Positions 20,445-28,416 of a stretch of DNA of 36,839 bases are shown here, in pieces. The stretch lies in the NCBI GenBank assembly GCA_003222385.1, contig QHVV01000107.1, positions 1 through 36,839 on the forward strand, read 5' to 3'. The position numbers were made by a program, and so were the translations under genes. The stretch's first letter is position 1. Every line of letters starts with the position of its first letter. The notes beneath the pieces are model-generated. The model searched no databases and had not been told where the DNA came from. It worked only from the letters and a program-made list of their open reading frames with translations. Source of the stretch: Acidobacteriota bacterium. Its GTDB lineage: Bacteria; Acidobacteriota; Thermoanaerobaculia; UBA5066; Gp7-AA6.

Positions 20445-22576
20445 CGCCGAAATCCTGTCACAAAGGAGCTGCAGGCCCAGAAGTTAGACTCCAATGTGGC
20501 AAGTGGAGACCTGACCCTCAATGTGGCAAGTGGAGACCTGACCCCATTAAGAAATACGTACTCCGGACGGAGGTCGGAGCCCGGACCTATCGGGTCGACT
20601 ACGACCGGGAGCTGAACGAAGAGCAGAAAGCGGTCGTGCTCGCGGGCGGGGGGCCGATCCTCGTCATCGCGGGCGCGGGGTCGGGCAAGACACGCACGCT
20701 CGTCTACCGGGTCGCGCGGCTGATCGAATCGGGCACCGACCCGTCCCGCATCATGCTGCTGACGTTCACAAACAAGGCGGCCCGGGAGATGCTCCGTCGG
20801 GTCGAGATGCTCCTCTCGGTCGACACGCGCCGGCTCATGGGAGGCACGTTCCACTCGGTCGGGAGCCGGCTCCTGCGGCGGTTCGGGAGCCGCATCGGGC
20901 TCTCTCCCAACTTCACGATCCTGGACGAAGAGGACTCCCGCGAGGTTTTCGATGCGGCGACGTCCGACTTGAAGATCCAGACGCTCGAGAAACGCTTCCC
21001 CAAGGGGGATGTCCTCTCCGACCTCTACTCCTTCACCATCAACACCGGCCGCCGTTTCCCCGAGGTCCTGGCGGAGCGTGCCCCGCACTTTCTGCCGCTC
21101 GAAGAGGAGATCGTGAGGGTCTTCCAGCGATACCAGGAGCGCAAACGGACCGGCAACGCGTGCGACTACGACGACCTCCTGCTCTCCTGGAAACGTCTGC
21201 TCTCGGAGGTCCCCGAAATCGCGGCCCAATTCGCCGCCTCCTACGATCACGTCCTCGTCGACGAGTACCAGGACACCAACCAGCTGCAGGGCGACATCGT
21301 CGACGGCATGGGAAAGATCCGCCGCAACGTCGCGGTCGTCGGCGACGATGCGCAGGCGATCTACTCGTTCCGTGGCGCGTCCTTCGCGAACATCCTCGGT
21401 TTCCCGGAGCGATACCCGGACGCGAAGGTGTTCCGTCTGACTTTGAACTATCGCTCAACCCCCGAGATCCTGGCGCTCGCCAACTCCTCGATCTCGCACA
21501 ACCAGAAGCAGTTCGAGAAAGACCTTCGCGCCTCGCGCGGCGAGGGGCCGCTGCCCGCGGTCGTCCCGCTGGCCGACGTCTCCGAGCAGGCGCGCTTCAT
21601 CGCGCAGCGGCTGCTCGAGTGGCACGACGAGGGGGACGCGCTCGCGGACCTCGCGGTTCTCTACCGCGCCCACTACCAGGCGCTCGAGCTGCAGATCGAG
21701 CTGACCCGACGCGGCATCCCGTACGAGATCCGCTCCGGGACCCGCTTCTTCGAGCAGCGTCACGTCAAGGACGTACTCGCGTTCCTGAAGGTCGTCGTCA
21801 ACCCGAAAGACGAGCTCTCCTGGAAGCGGGCTCTCAAGATTTTTCCGCGGATCGGGGAGCGCTCCGCCTCGACCGTCTGGGCGGCGATCGCGGGATCACC
21901 GGATCCCCTGGTGGCCTTCCGCGCGCTCGGGGAGCCGGCCTCTCTGCCGCGCGGCGCGGACGCGGCCTTGAAGCCGTTTCGCTCGCTCGTGACCCGCCTC
22001 GACTCGCCGTCCCTGCGTTCGTCTCCGGCGGAAGCGATCCGGTTCGTGGTCGAGTCGGTCTATGCCGACTACGCGCGCGCGAAGTTTCCCAACGGGGGGG
22101 CGCGGCTGGACGATCTCGAGCAGCTCGCCCAGTTTGCGCAACAGTACGAGTCGCTCCCCGGTTTTCTCGAGGAGGTCACGCTCTTCAACGAGCTGTCGGG
22201 CGAAGACGTCGCCGCGGGGGAGCCGTCGGATGATCGGGTCGTCCTGTCTTCGGTTCACCAGGCCAAGGGTCTCGAGTGGAGCCGGATCGTCGTGATGTGG
22301 CTTTCGGAAGGGCGTTTTCCGAGCTACCGCGCGGCCACGACCGAGGAAGGGGTCGAAGAGGAGCGCCGCCTCTTCTACGTCGCGGTCACGCGGGCGAAGA
22401 ACGAGGTCGCGTTCACGTATCCGATGCTCGCCCGCGACCGGTATGGAGTGGATGTCATCCTAGAGCCGTCGCGGTTCGTGTCGGAGCTGCCCGAAGACGT
22501 CTCGGAGCGCTGGACCGTCGAGCTCGAGGCGGAAGTCGGAGCCGAGGAGCCGAAGAAACCGGAGCCCGTGAACTAG
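20438..22576 (+). CDS. UvrD/PcrA-family superfamily 1A DNA helicase
   Basis: ATP-dependent 3'-5' DNA helicase of the UvrD/Rep group. Motifs in order are Q (ELNEEQKAVV), I (AGAGSGKTRTL), Ia (TFTNKAAREM), II (VDEYQDTN), III (VVGDDAQAIYSFRGA), IV (LTLNYRST), V (SSVHQAKGLEW) and VI (RLFYVAVTRAKNE). There is no nuclease or long C-terminal extension. The start is unclear. ATG 20438 is the only in-frame canonical start before the motifs, but it overlaps the aroC start and translates through a tandem repeat into QCGKWRPDP twice, which looks non-native. The credible protein begins at IKKYVLRTE, where ATT (20546-20548) stands at the position expected for a start codon. A GGAG inside the repeat lies 10 nt upstream of that ATT. 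From ATT the length would be 676 residues. Confidence 0.9.
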   Translation: MSSPKSCHKGAAGPEVRLQCGKWRPDPQCGKWRPDPIKKYVLRTEVGARTYRVDYDRELNEEQKAVVLAGGGPILVIAGAGSGKTRTLVYRVARLIESGTDPSRIMLLTFTNKAAREMLRRVEMLLSVDTRRLMGGTFHSVGSRLLRRFGSRIGLSPNFTILDEEDSREVFDAATSDLKIQTLEKRFPKGDVLSDLYSFTINTGRRFPEVLAERAPHFLPLEEEIVRVFQRYQERKRTGNACDYDDLLLSWKRLLSEVPEIAAQFAASYDHVLVDEYQDTNQLQGDIVDGMGKIRRNVAVVGDDAQAIYSFRGASFANILGFPERYPDAKVFRLTLNYRSTPEILALANSSISHNQKQFEKDLRASRGEGPLPAVVPLADVSEQARFIAQRLLEWHDEGDALADLAVLYRAHYQALELQIELTRRGIPYEIRSGTRFFEQRHVKDVLAFLKVVVNPKDELSWKRALKIFPRIGERSASTVWAAIAGSPDPLVAFRALGEPASLPRGADAALKPFRSLVTRLDSPSLRSSPAEAIRFVVESVYADYARAKFPNGGARLDDLEQLAQFAQQYESLPGFLEEVTLFNELSGEDVAAGEPSDDRVVLSSVHQAKGLEWSRIVVMWLSEGRFPSYRAATTEEGVEEERRLFYVAVTRAKNEVAFTYPMLARDRYGVDVILEPSRFVSELPEDVSERWTVELEAEVGAEEPKKPEPVN
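20492..20544 (+). repeat. Two tandem copies of a 26-bp repeat (period 27)
   Basis: Units at 20492-20517 and 20519-20544 are identical over 26 bases and begin CAATGTGGCAAGTGGAGACC and end TGACCC, separated by one base. They lie between the divergent aroC and helicase genes, directly abutting the helicase's first conserved codons. There are no further copies and no regular spacers, so this is not a CRISPR array. The ACCTGACCCC ending resembles dispersed intergenic repeats I recall near REP-associated (RAYT) transposases; that link is from memory and unverified. Confidence 0.8.
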
Positions 22577-22625
22577 CCTCGGCCGCGCCCGCTGCGCGCG
22601 CTGTGCGAAAATGGTGTCCCCGGGT

Positions 22626-23153
22626 ATGAGAGCCGACGATCGCTACGCCGCGAGCTGCCGGGGAGCGCTCGAATCCCGACAGCGCGATGTCATGTCCTTC
22701 GTCGACAACGGGATGTCGGGAATGTCGGCGCGGCTCGAGAAGACGCTCATCCGGCTGCCCGGAGGGCACTATCTGCTGGGCCTGGGACCCTACAACGCGG
22801 GGCTCGTCCGGCTCGACTTCGAGGAGCTCCTGATCGGCCGCGAGGTGCCGGAGTTCATCGGCGTCGGGATGCCGGTTTCGGGATTCCGCGTCTCGTCTCC
22901 GGACGCCTTCCTGAATACGGAGGTTTCCCGCCTGCACGCCAAGCTCGTCCGTCGGGTGGCAACCGACGGGCCGCACTACCTCCTCGTCGACATGCGCTCG
23001 ACGTGCGGGACGTATCTGAACGGCGATCCGGTCCCCCAGCCCGACGACCTCGGAGGCGTTTCGGAAGAGGACTGCGCCCGTCCGCTGACCTCCGGAGACT
23101 TCTTCTCACTCGGCCCTTCGGCCGTCAATCTCTTCCTGTTCTTCCGGAAGTGA
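22626..23153 (+). CDS. FHA-domain protein
   Basis: 175-residue cytoplasmic protein with a forkhead-associated (phosphothreonine-binding) domain. Visible are the GR pair in LLIGREVPEF, the SRLHAKLV signature (serine/histidine contacts), the core LLVDMRSTCGTYLNGDPV and the closing strands PLTSGDFFSLGPSAVNLFLF. The insert between GR and SRLHA is longer than usual (about 30 residues). The N-terminus (RADDRYAASCRGALESRQRD) is helical and unassigned. ATG 22626 is used; ATG 22611 and the methionine before SFVDNGM are alternatives. The stop overlaps the start of a GT-C-like membrane protein (GTGA), suggesting phospho-dependent control linked to envelope glycan synthesis. No Ser/Thr kinase gene lies in the window. 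Confidence 0.8.
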   Translation: MRADDRYAASCRGALESRQRDVMSFVDNGMSGMSARLEKTLIRLPGGHYLLGLGPYNAGLVRLDFEELLIGREVPEFIGVGMPVSGFRVSSPDAFLNTEVSRLHAKLVRRVATDGPHYLLVDMRSTCGTYLNGDPVPQPDDLGGVSEEDCARPLTSGDFFSLGPSAVNLFLFFRK

Positions 23154-24940
23154 CCCCTCCGGGGCGACCCGGGAAAGCCGCGGCACTCGTCGTCGGCGGC
23201 AGCGTCTCGTTCTTCGTCGCGGTCAACCTCGTGAGCTCGATCCGGCCGGCGCTGCTGGCGGACCCCGACCCCGCCTGGGCAGTCCCGCGGCTCTTCCTCT
23301 GGCTCTTTCTCGTGAGCGCGGTGGCCTCCTCCGGCGGACTCGCGGCGGGCGCCTTCTTTCTGTGGAGCCGGTCGGGACCGGGGCGCGTCTCTCCCGGAGC
23401 GCTTCCCCTCTCCCCGCCGGCGACCGTGGCGCTCGCCGCGACGGCTCTCGCGGCCGGCGTCTTCCTGCGCTCGGTCTGGCTGTCGACGCTGCCGTTTCCG
23501 TTCATGGGGGACGAGGTGAACCTGATCGGTCCGACGCTCGCTCTCTCCGGGACGTGGCGGGACTTCGCGAATTCGATCCGGGCGATTCCCTTCGGGGTCC
23601 CGGATCCGCACGAGGTCATCGGTGTCCTCTACCTGCGGCTCTTCCGCGGCGTCCTCGAGGTCTTCGGCCCCACGATCACGGGTCTCCGGTTTCCATCGCT
23701 CGCGGGCGGCGTGCTCTCCCTGGTCACCGGGACTCTGCTGGGCCGGGCGCTGCTGCCCCGGGGAGGCGGAGCGCTCGCGGCGGCGGCGCTGGCCGGCCTG
23801 CGGTGGCACCTGATCCTGTCGCGCAACGGCTGGCACCTGATCCTGGTCACGGCGATGGCGGACGCCGCGACGCTCCTCCTGCTCCGGTCGCGCCGGACCG
23901 GCCGGGCGCTTCCCGCCGTCGCCGCGGGACTGGTCCTCGGAATCGCCGCGCACTTCCACATCGCGGCCTGGGTGCCGGCGGCCGCTCTTCTCGCGTTTGC
24001 CGCCTGGCCCGCGCGTCCGGAGGAAGAGTCGCGGACGCGCACGCGCCGGCTGCTTGCCTGCACCACCGCCCTCCTTCTGGCGGCCGCCCCCCTTTTCCTG
24101 CTGCGCGGCGGACGTGCCTCCGGGTACCTCGCGCGGACCGCGCGCCACAACGTTTTCCTGGAGATGCGGTACACGAAGTCCCTGCTGCCGCCCTTCGCCG
24201 TGGCCGCCGATTCGCTCGCGGCGCCGTGGTTCCTGCCCGAATCGGCCGGGTGGATCGACCTGCCCGGCCGCTCCCGGCTGGGATGGGTGATCGGCGTGCC
24301 GGTTGCCCTCGCTCTTTCCCGCGCGCTCGCGTTTCCGAAGGAAGAGCTCTCCCTGCTGCTCCTTCTCCAGGCGGGTGCCGCTCTCGCCGCCGCCGTCCTC
24401 GGCGGCCAGGCCGGCCACCCGCACGGATTTCGATTCGGTTACCTGACGACGTTGACCGCGGTCGCCGCCGCCGCGGGAATTCTTCAGATCGTCTCGTCCG
24501 CTCCGCCCCGCTGGCGCCGGGCCGCGGCGCTCGCTGCGATCGCGCTCGTGGCGTGGAGCGGCGCCCGGGCGGCGCGGGACGCGCTGCTCGTTTGGCCGTC
24601 CGCACGCTCCACCTTCGACGGCTATCACGGCGAAGACACCTTGATCGGACGCGCGGCGGCCCGCTGGGACAGTCGGGGAAGCGTCCGGGTCGAGCGCGGG
24701 CTCGGACGTTCGGACGCCACGGTCGACACAGTCCGCCGCTTCCGGCTGGATCCGGACTGGAAGGTTCGGACGAGTTCGGCGCCTCAGGCGGAACTCCGCG
24801 GTCCCCCCTTCCGCAGGCAGTTTCGCGTGGCGCGGCCGGGGGCGCAGGCGGAAGCGGGGGAGCGGCTCGTCGAGCGAGTGCGCGACGGGTGGGGCCGTGA
24901 GTGGGCCCTCGTCTTCGGGCGGGCGGTCCGGGGATCGTGA
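23150..24940 (+). CDS. GT-C-like (ArnT/PMT-type) integral membrane glycosyltransferase, copy 1
   Basis: 596-residue polytopic membrane protein with more than ten hydrophobic segments. After the first helices comes an extracytoplasmic loop with an acidic pair in FPFMGDEVNLIGP, the position where GT-C enzymes (GT39/ArnT/PMT-like) carry a catalytic aspartate. Also visible are WRDFANSIRAIPFG, GRALLPRGGGALAAAALAGL, and a C-terminal soluble tail ending ERLVERVRDGWGREWALVFG. GTG 23150 overlaps the FHA stop, and the stop overlaps the next gene (GTGA). The neighbouring gene is a full-length paralogue. Transfer of a lipid-linked sugar to lipid or protein is inferred from the fold; donor and acceptor are unknown. 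Confidence 0.78.
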   Translation: MTPPGRPGKAAALVVGGSVSFFVAVNLVSSIRPALLADPDPAWAVPRLFLWLFLVSAVASSGGLAAGAFFLWSRSGPGRVSPGALPLSPPATVALAATALAAGVFLRSVWLSTLPFPFMGDEVNLIGPTLALSGTWRDFANSIRAIPFGVPDPHEVIGVLYLRLFRGVLEVFGPTITGLRFPSLAGGVLSLVTGTLLGRALLPRGGGALAAAALAGLRWHLILSRNGWHLILVTAMADAATLLLLRSRRTGRALPAVAAGLVLGIAAHFHIAAWVPAAALLAFAAWPARPEEESRTRTRRLLACTTALLLAAAPLFLLRGGRASGYLARTARHNVFLEMRYTKSLLPPFAVAADSLAAPWFLPESAGWIDLPGRSRLGWVIGVPVALALSRALAFPKEELSLLLLLQAGAALAAAVLGGQAGHPHGFRFGYLTTLTAVAAAAGILQIVSSAPPRWRRAAALAAIALVAWSGARAARDALLVWPSARSTFDGYHGEDTLIGRAAARWDSRGSVRVERGLGRSDATVDTVRRFRLDPDWKVRTSSAPQAELRGPPFRRQFRVARPGAQAEAGERLVERVRDGWGREWALVFGRAVRGS

Positions 24941-26721
24941 GGACTCCTCGCTCCACAGCGCGGCCCGAGATGCGCGCAGCTGTCTGCTTCGGCGCCGCCG
25001 TCTCCTGCGTCGTGGCCGTGCGAAGTGTCGAGGCGATCCGGCCGGCGCTGCTCCTGGACCCGGACCCCGCCTGGATCGCGGCCCGATTGGTTCTCTGGAT
25101 CGGGCTCCTTTCAGCGACCGTCGCCGCGGGTGGGCTCGCGGCGGCCGTCTTTTTCCTGTGCGCCCGGAGCCGCTTCGCGCCGGATGCGCCGTATCCGCTG
25201 CCGTTCCGGCGGGTTACGCTCGCGCTGCTGGCCATCGGCGCTCTCGCGGCCGGAGCGCTCTTCCGGTTCGCGTGGCTGGACACTCTTCCGGTCCCCCTCT
25301 GGCTGGACGACGTCTCGCTCATCTCGCCGGCTCTTGCGCTCGAAGGAAGCTGGCGCGACTTCGCCAACTCGATCCGTCCGGCGCCCTACGGGGTCGCGCA
25401 GCCGTTCGGCAGCGTGGGAGTGCTCTACCTCGAGTTCTACCAGCTCTGCCTGGAGCTGGCGGGGACGACGGTTTTCGGCGTGCGGCTGCCGTCCGCGCTC
25501 GCCGGAGCGGCCTCGGTCGGAACCGCGATGTTGCTCGGACGCGCGCTGCTTCCGCGGGGAGGCAGCGTCCTCGCGGGGCTATCGCTCGCCGGGATGCGGT
25601 GGAGTCTGATCCTGTCGCGATGGGGCTGGAACGCGATCGTGCTCGCGCCCGTGCTGGACGTCGCCGCGCTCCTTCTCCTCGCGGCGCGCCGGCGATGGAG
25701 CCTCGCGCTCGCGGCCCTCGCGGGCGTCGTCGCGGGGATCTCGACCCACATCTATCTCGCGGCCTGGGTGGGATCGGCGGCGCTCTTCTTACTCGCGCTG
25801 TGGCCTCCGGCGCCCGAGCAGGGAAGGCCGTGGCGGCCCGCCCTGGCTCTGGCCTTCGCGATCGGCCTCCTGCTCGCAGCGGCGCCGATTTTTCTCCTCC
25901 GGAAAGGAAGGACGTCTCCCTACTTCGCGCGCGCTTCCGACCACAACGTCGTCCTCGAGGTCCGCCGGGCGCGCTCGATCCTTCCGTTTCTGGGGGTCGC
26001 CGCCGATGCGCTTTCCTCTCCCTGGTTCCTGCCGGACCCGACTCCGCGGCACGACCTTCCCGGACACTCGCGCCTCGGCTGGATCGGGGGCGCGCTCGTG
26101 GCGGTCTCCTTCGCGTACGCGCTTCTCCGTCCCCGCCGCGACTTCTCCGCCTATCTCCTGGCGCAGGCGGCCGCCGCCTTCGCGGCGACGGTCGCCGGAG
26201 GTCGCGCGACCGTGCCCAATGGTTACCGCTTCGGATACCTGTCGAACGCCGCCGCCGTCGCGATCGCCGGAGGTGCTCTTCTCGTCCTCGCGATGTTTCG
26301 CGCGTCGCGGCGCCCGTCCGCCGCCATCGCTCTGACGGGACTCCTCGCGGTCGCGTCTTTCGCGGGCGCGCGCGACGCGATCATCCGCTGGGCCGGCTCG
26401 CGGACCACGTTCGACGATTTCTGGGGACAGGACACGCTCCTGGCGCGCGCCGCGGCGCGGTGGGACCTCTACGGAACCGTCGACCTCGATCCGGCGCTCG
26501 GAGAGAACACGCTCACGATGGAGGGGGCGCGCAAATATCGACTCGATCCGTGGCGCGATCGCCTCGGAAGAGATGCGCCGGAAGGAGAACCTCGACGGAA
26601 GTTCCGGATCGTCGCGCCGAGGTCGCGGCCCCGCGCCGGGGAGAGGCTCGTCGAACGGGTCGGAGACGCCTGGGGAAGAGAGTGGGGCTGGATCTACGGC
26701 CGGCGGACCGGAGGAACCTAG
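24937..26721 (+). CDS. GT-C-like integral membrane glycosyltransferase, copy 2
   Basis: 594-residue tandem paralogue of the preceding gene. It shares AIRPALLxDPDPAW near the N-terminus, GSWRDFANSIR (GTWRDFANSIR in copy 1), GRALLPRGG, the NGYRFGYLSNAAAVA region and the C-terminal GERLVERVGDAWGREWGWIY. In the putative catalytic loop it has WLDDVSLISP where copy 1 has MGDEVNLIGP, so the acidic pair is Asp-Asp, not Asp-Glu. GTG 24937 overlaps the upstream stop. The two copies are probably a duplication with altered specificity, or subunits working together. It contains a rare TTA codon (25790-25792). It runs tail-to-tail into, and overlaps by 4 bp, the cysteine-dioxygenase-like gene on the other strand. 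Confidence 0.78.
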   Translation: MRTPRSTARPEMRAAVCFGAAVSCVVAVRSVEAIRPALLLDPDPAWIAARLVLWIGLLSATVAAGGLAAAVFFLCARSRFAPDAPYPLPFRRVTLALLAIGALAAGALFRFAWLDTLPVPLWLDDVSLISPALALEGSWRDFANSIRPAPYGVAQPFGSVGVLYLEFYQLCLELAGTTVFGVRLPSALAGAASVGTAMLLGRALLPRGGSVLAGLSLAGMRWSLILSRWGWNAIVLAPVLDVAALLLLAARRRWSLALAALAGVVAGISTHIYLAAWVGSAALFLLALWPPAPEQGRPWRPALALAFAIGLLLAAAPIFLLRKGRTSPYFARASDHNVVLEVRRARSILPFLGVAADALSSPWFLPDPTPRHDLPGHSRLGWIGGALVAVSFAYALLRPRRDFSAYLLAQAAAAFAATVAGGRATVPNGYRFGYLSNAAAVAIAGGALLVLAMFRASRRPSAAIALTGLLAVASFAGARDAIIRWAGSRTTFDDFWGQDTLLARAAARWDLYGTVDLDPALGENTLTMEGARKYRLDPWRDRLGRDAPEGEPRRKFRIVAPRSRPRAGERLVERVGDAWGREWGWIYGRRTGGT

Positions 26722-27272
26722 GCGACCGGCGCGGCCGTCGTTCTCGCGGCGACCGCCCGCGCGAGGACCTCGTCGCCCACCTCGAAGGTCGACGCGCGAA
26801 TCTCCTGGAACCCTTCGCGCGGATCCCAGATCCCCATCGTGCGCAGCGGCGGCCGGTAGATGTGAAGGGAGACGGACCGGGAGCGCGGCATCAGGCGGTG
26901 GAGAACGGTCGGGCCGGTCTCGGAGAGATCTCCTTCCGGGCGCACGCGCGAGTCGGCCAGTTGTGGAAGCTCCTTCGGCACCGTGAACCGCTCCTCGACG
27001 ACCGTGCCGGACAGGATGACCATTCCCCCGAGCACGCCCCGGTGATCGTGAATCGGGGTGATCTGGCCGGCTTCCCAGCCGATCACCATGACCTCCCAGT
27101 CTTCCCAGAGGAGAACCGGGTGGCGGACGTAGTGGTGGGGGTCGAAGCGGACGCGTTCGAGGTACCGATCGGCTTCCGACGCCAGGCACCGGGCCAGGCT
27201 GGCGGGAGTCGGACGCTCCGGTCCGACGGCGTGTTCGGCGAGGACCTCGCGCACGATCTCGGAGAAGTTCAT
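26718..27272 (-). CDS. Cysteine dioxygenase-like cupin
   Basis: 184-residue cupin of the cysteine dioxygenase type I family, which oxidises cysteine (or a related thiol) to a sulfinate with non-haem iron. The metal-binding segment reads GQITPIHDHRGVLGGM, with iron ligands expected at His75 and His77; a third histidine lies in SLHIYRPP. The strand GWEAGQITPIHDH and the closing GIWDPREGF are typical. Glycine rather than cysteine follows the HDH motif (GVLGG), as in bacterial enzymes without the Cys-Tyr crosslink. ATG 27272 lies 8 nt after a -10-like TAAAAT. It diverges from the dehydrogenase gene. Substrate (cysteine versus 3-mercaptopropionate or other) is undecided. Confidence 0.85.
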   Translation of the reverse strand: MNFSEIVREVLAEHAVGPERPTPASLARCLASEADRYLERVRFDPHHYVRHPVLLWEDWEVMVIGWEAGQITPIHDHRGVLGGMVILSGTVVEERFTVPKELPQLADSRVRPEGDLSETGPTVLHRLMPRSRSVSLHIYRPPLRTMGIWDPREGFQEIRASTFEVGDEVLARAVAARTTAAPVA

Positions 27273-27280
27273 GGATCCGG

Positions 27281-27286
27281 ATTTTA
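27281..27286 (-). promoter_or_regulatory. -10 box, leaderless arrangement, cysteine-dioxygenase-like gene
   Basis: On the minus strand 27286-27281 reads TAAAAT, 8 nt before the ATG at 27272, with no Shine-Dalgarno sequence between. The 48-bp gap to the divergent dehydrogenase gene must therefore hold both promoters. For that gene only a weak TATCGT at 27302-27307 was seen. Confidence 0.4.
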
Positions 27287-27320
27287 GCGCACGCAGAATG
27301 CTATCGTCCCGCCCGCCCGC

Positions 27321-28373
27321 ATGAGGATCGCTGTCGTCCCCGGCGATGGAATCGGCGTGGACGTCACGCGCGAAGCGGTGAAGACGCTGGAGGCGATCGG
27401 GCGGCTGAGGTCGCTACCGGTCGAGACGGTCCATTTCCCCTGGAGCGCCGATCACTATCTCGCGACCGGCGAAACCGTACCCGCGGGAGCGTTCGACGAC
27501 CTCGCGCGGAACTTCGACGCCATTTTCATGGGCGCGTTCGGCGACCCGCGCGTACCCGACATGCGGCACGCCGCCGAGATCCTGCTCGGAGCGCGCTTCG
27601 CCCTCGACCTCTACGTCAACTATCGGCCGGTGCGCTGCCTCGACGACCGGCTCTGCCCGCTGAAGGGTTTCTCCGCCTCGGACGTCGACTTCGTCGTCTT
27701 CCGGGAGAACACCGAGGGCGCCTACGTGGGCGCGGGCGGAAACCTCAAGAAGGGGACGTCCGAGGAAGTCGCGGTCCAGGAGGACGTGTCGACCCGAAAG
27801 GGCGTCGAACGCATCGTGCGCTACGCCTTCGAGTTTGCCCGGGCCAGCGGGCGGAAGCGCGTCGTGATGTCCGACAAGTCGAACGCGATGCGGTTCGTCG
27901 GAGACCTGTGGCAGCGCACTTTTTTCCAGGTCGCGCGCGAATACCCGGACGTCGAGTCTTCCCACCTCTACATCGACGCCCTCTGCATGCAGATGGTCAA
28001 GGACCCGCGGCAGTTCGAGGTCATCGTGACCAACAACATGTTCGGCGACATTGCGACCGATCTCGGAGCGGCGCTCCAGGGAGGCCTGGGGATGGCGGCT
28101 TCGGGGAACCTCCACCCCGGCAAGGTGTCGATGTTCGAGCCGGTCCATGGCTCCGCGCCCAAGTACGCGGGTACGGGCCGGGCCAATCCGTTCGGCGCCA
28201 TCCTGACGGCAGCGCTCCTGCTCGAGCAGCTCGGGCACGCGACCGAGGCCGCCGCGCTCGAGGCGGCGGTCGCCCGGTGTGTCCGGGAAGGCCGGGCAAC
28301 CGCGGACGTGGGCGGTTCGCTCTCGACCTCGGCCGCCGGCGACGCCGTCTGCGAAAGAATCGAGTTCGATTGA
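27321..28373 (+). CDS. Isocitrate/isopropylmalate-type dehydrogenase
   Basis: 350-residue NAD(P)-dependent beta-decarboxylating dehydrogenase. Visible motifs are VVPGDGIGVDVTREAVKTLE at the N-terminus, FVVFRENTEGAYVGAGG, the metal-binding region LYIDALCMQMVKDP, and the signature NNMFGDIATDLGAALQGGLG. The cofactor region FEPVHGSAPKYAGTGRANPF follows. In the substrate loop it has FALDLYVNYRPVRCL, close to 3-isopropylmalate dehydrogenase and related enzymes and unlike classical ICDH. No other leucine-pathway gene is nearby, so leuB is possible but homoisocitrate or tartrate dehydrogenase-like roles remain open. ATG 27321 begins directly with the family's first strand. Confidence 0.88.
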   Translation: MRIAVVPGDGIGVDVTREAVKTLEAIGRLRSLPVETVHFPWSADHYLATGETVPAGAFDDLARNFDAIFMGAFGDPRVPDMRHAAEILLGARFALDLYVNYRPVRCLDDRLCPLKGFSASDVDFVVFRENTEGAYVGAGGNLKKGTSEEVAVQEDVSTRKGVERIVRYAFEFARASGRKRVVMSDKSNAMRFVGDLWQRTFFQVAREYPDVESSHLYIDALCMQMVKDPRQFEVIVTNNMFGDIATDLGAALQGGLGMAASGNLHPGKVSMFEPVHGSAPKYAGTGRANPFGAILTAALLLEQLGHATEAAALEAAVARCVREGRATADVGGSLSTSAAGDAVCERIEFD

Positions 28374-28387
28374 AGGGAGCGGCTTGG

Positions 28388-28393
28388 TAGAAT
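28388..28393 (+). promoter_or_regulatory. -10 box for the secreted protein gene
   Basis: TAGAAT lies 23 nt before the ATG at 28417, in the short gap after the dehydrogenase stop. The predicted transcript start near 28400 leaves a leader of about 17 nt containing AAAGGAG (28402-28408), so this gene is likely transcribed alone with a conventional ribosome-binding site. Confidence 0.45.
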
Positions 28394-28416
28394 CGGGACA
28401 CAAAGGAGATCAAACA

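Noticed and set aside
20492-20544. Possible CRISPR fragment
   Set aside because: Only two copies, one base between them, no spacers and no cas genes.
23003-24628. Long minus-strand frames opposite the GT-C-like genes
   Set aside because: No recognisable domain and strongly biased composition; the plus-strand frames have membrane segments and paralogy.
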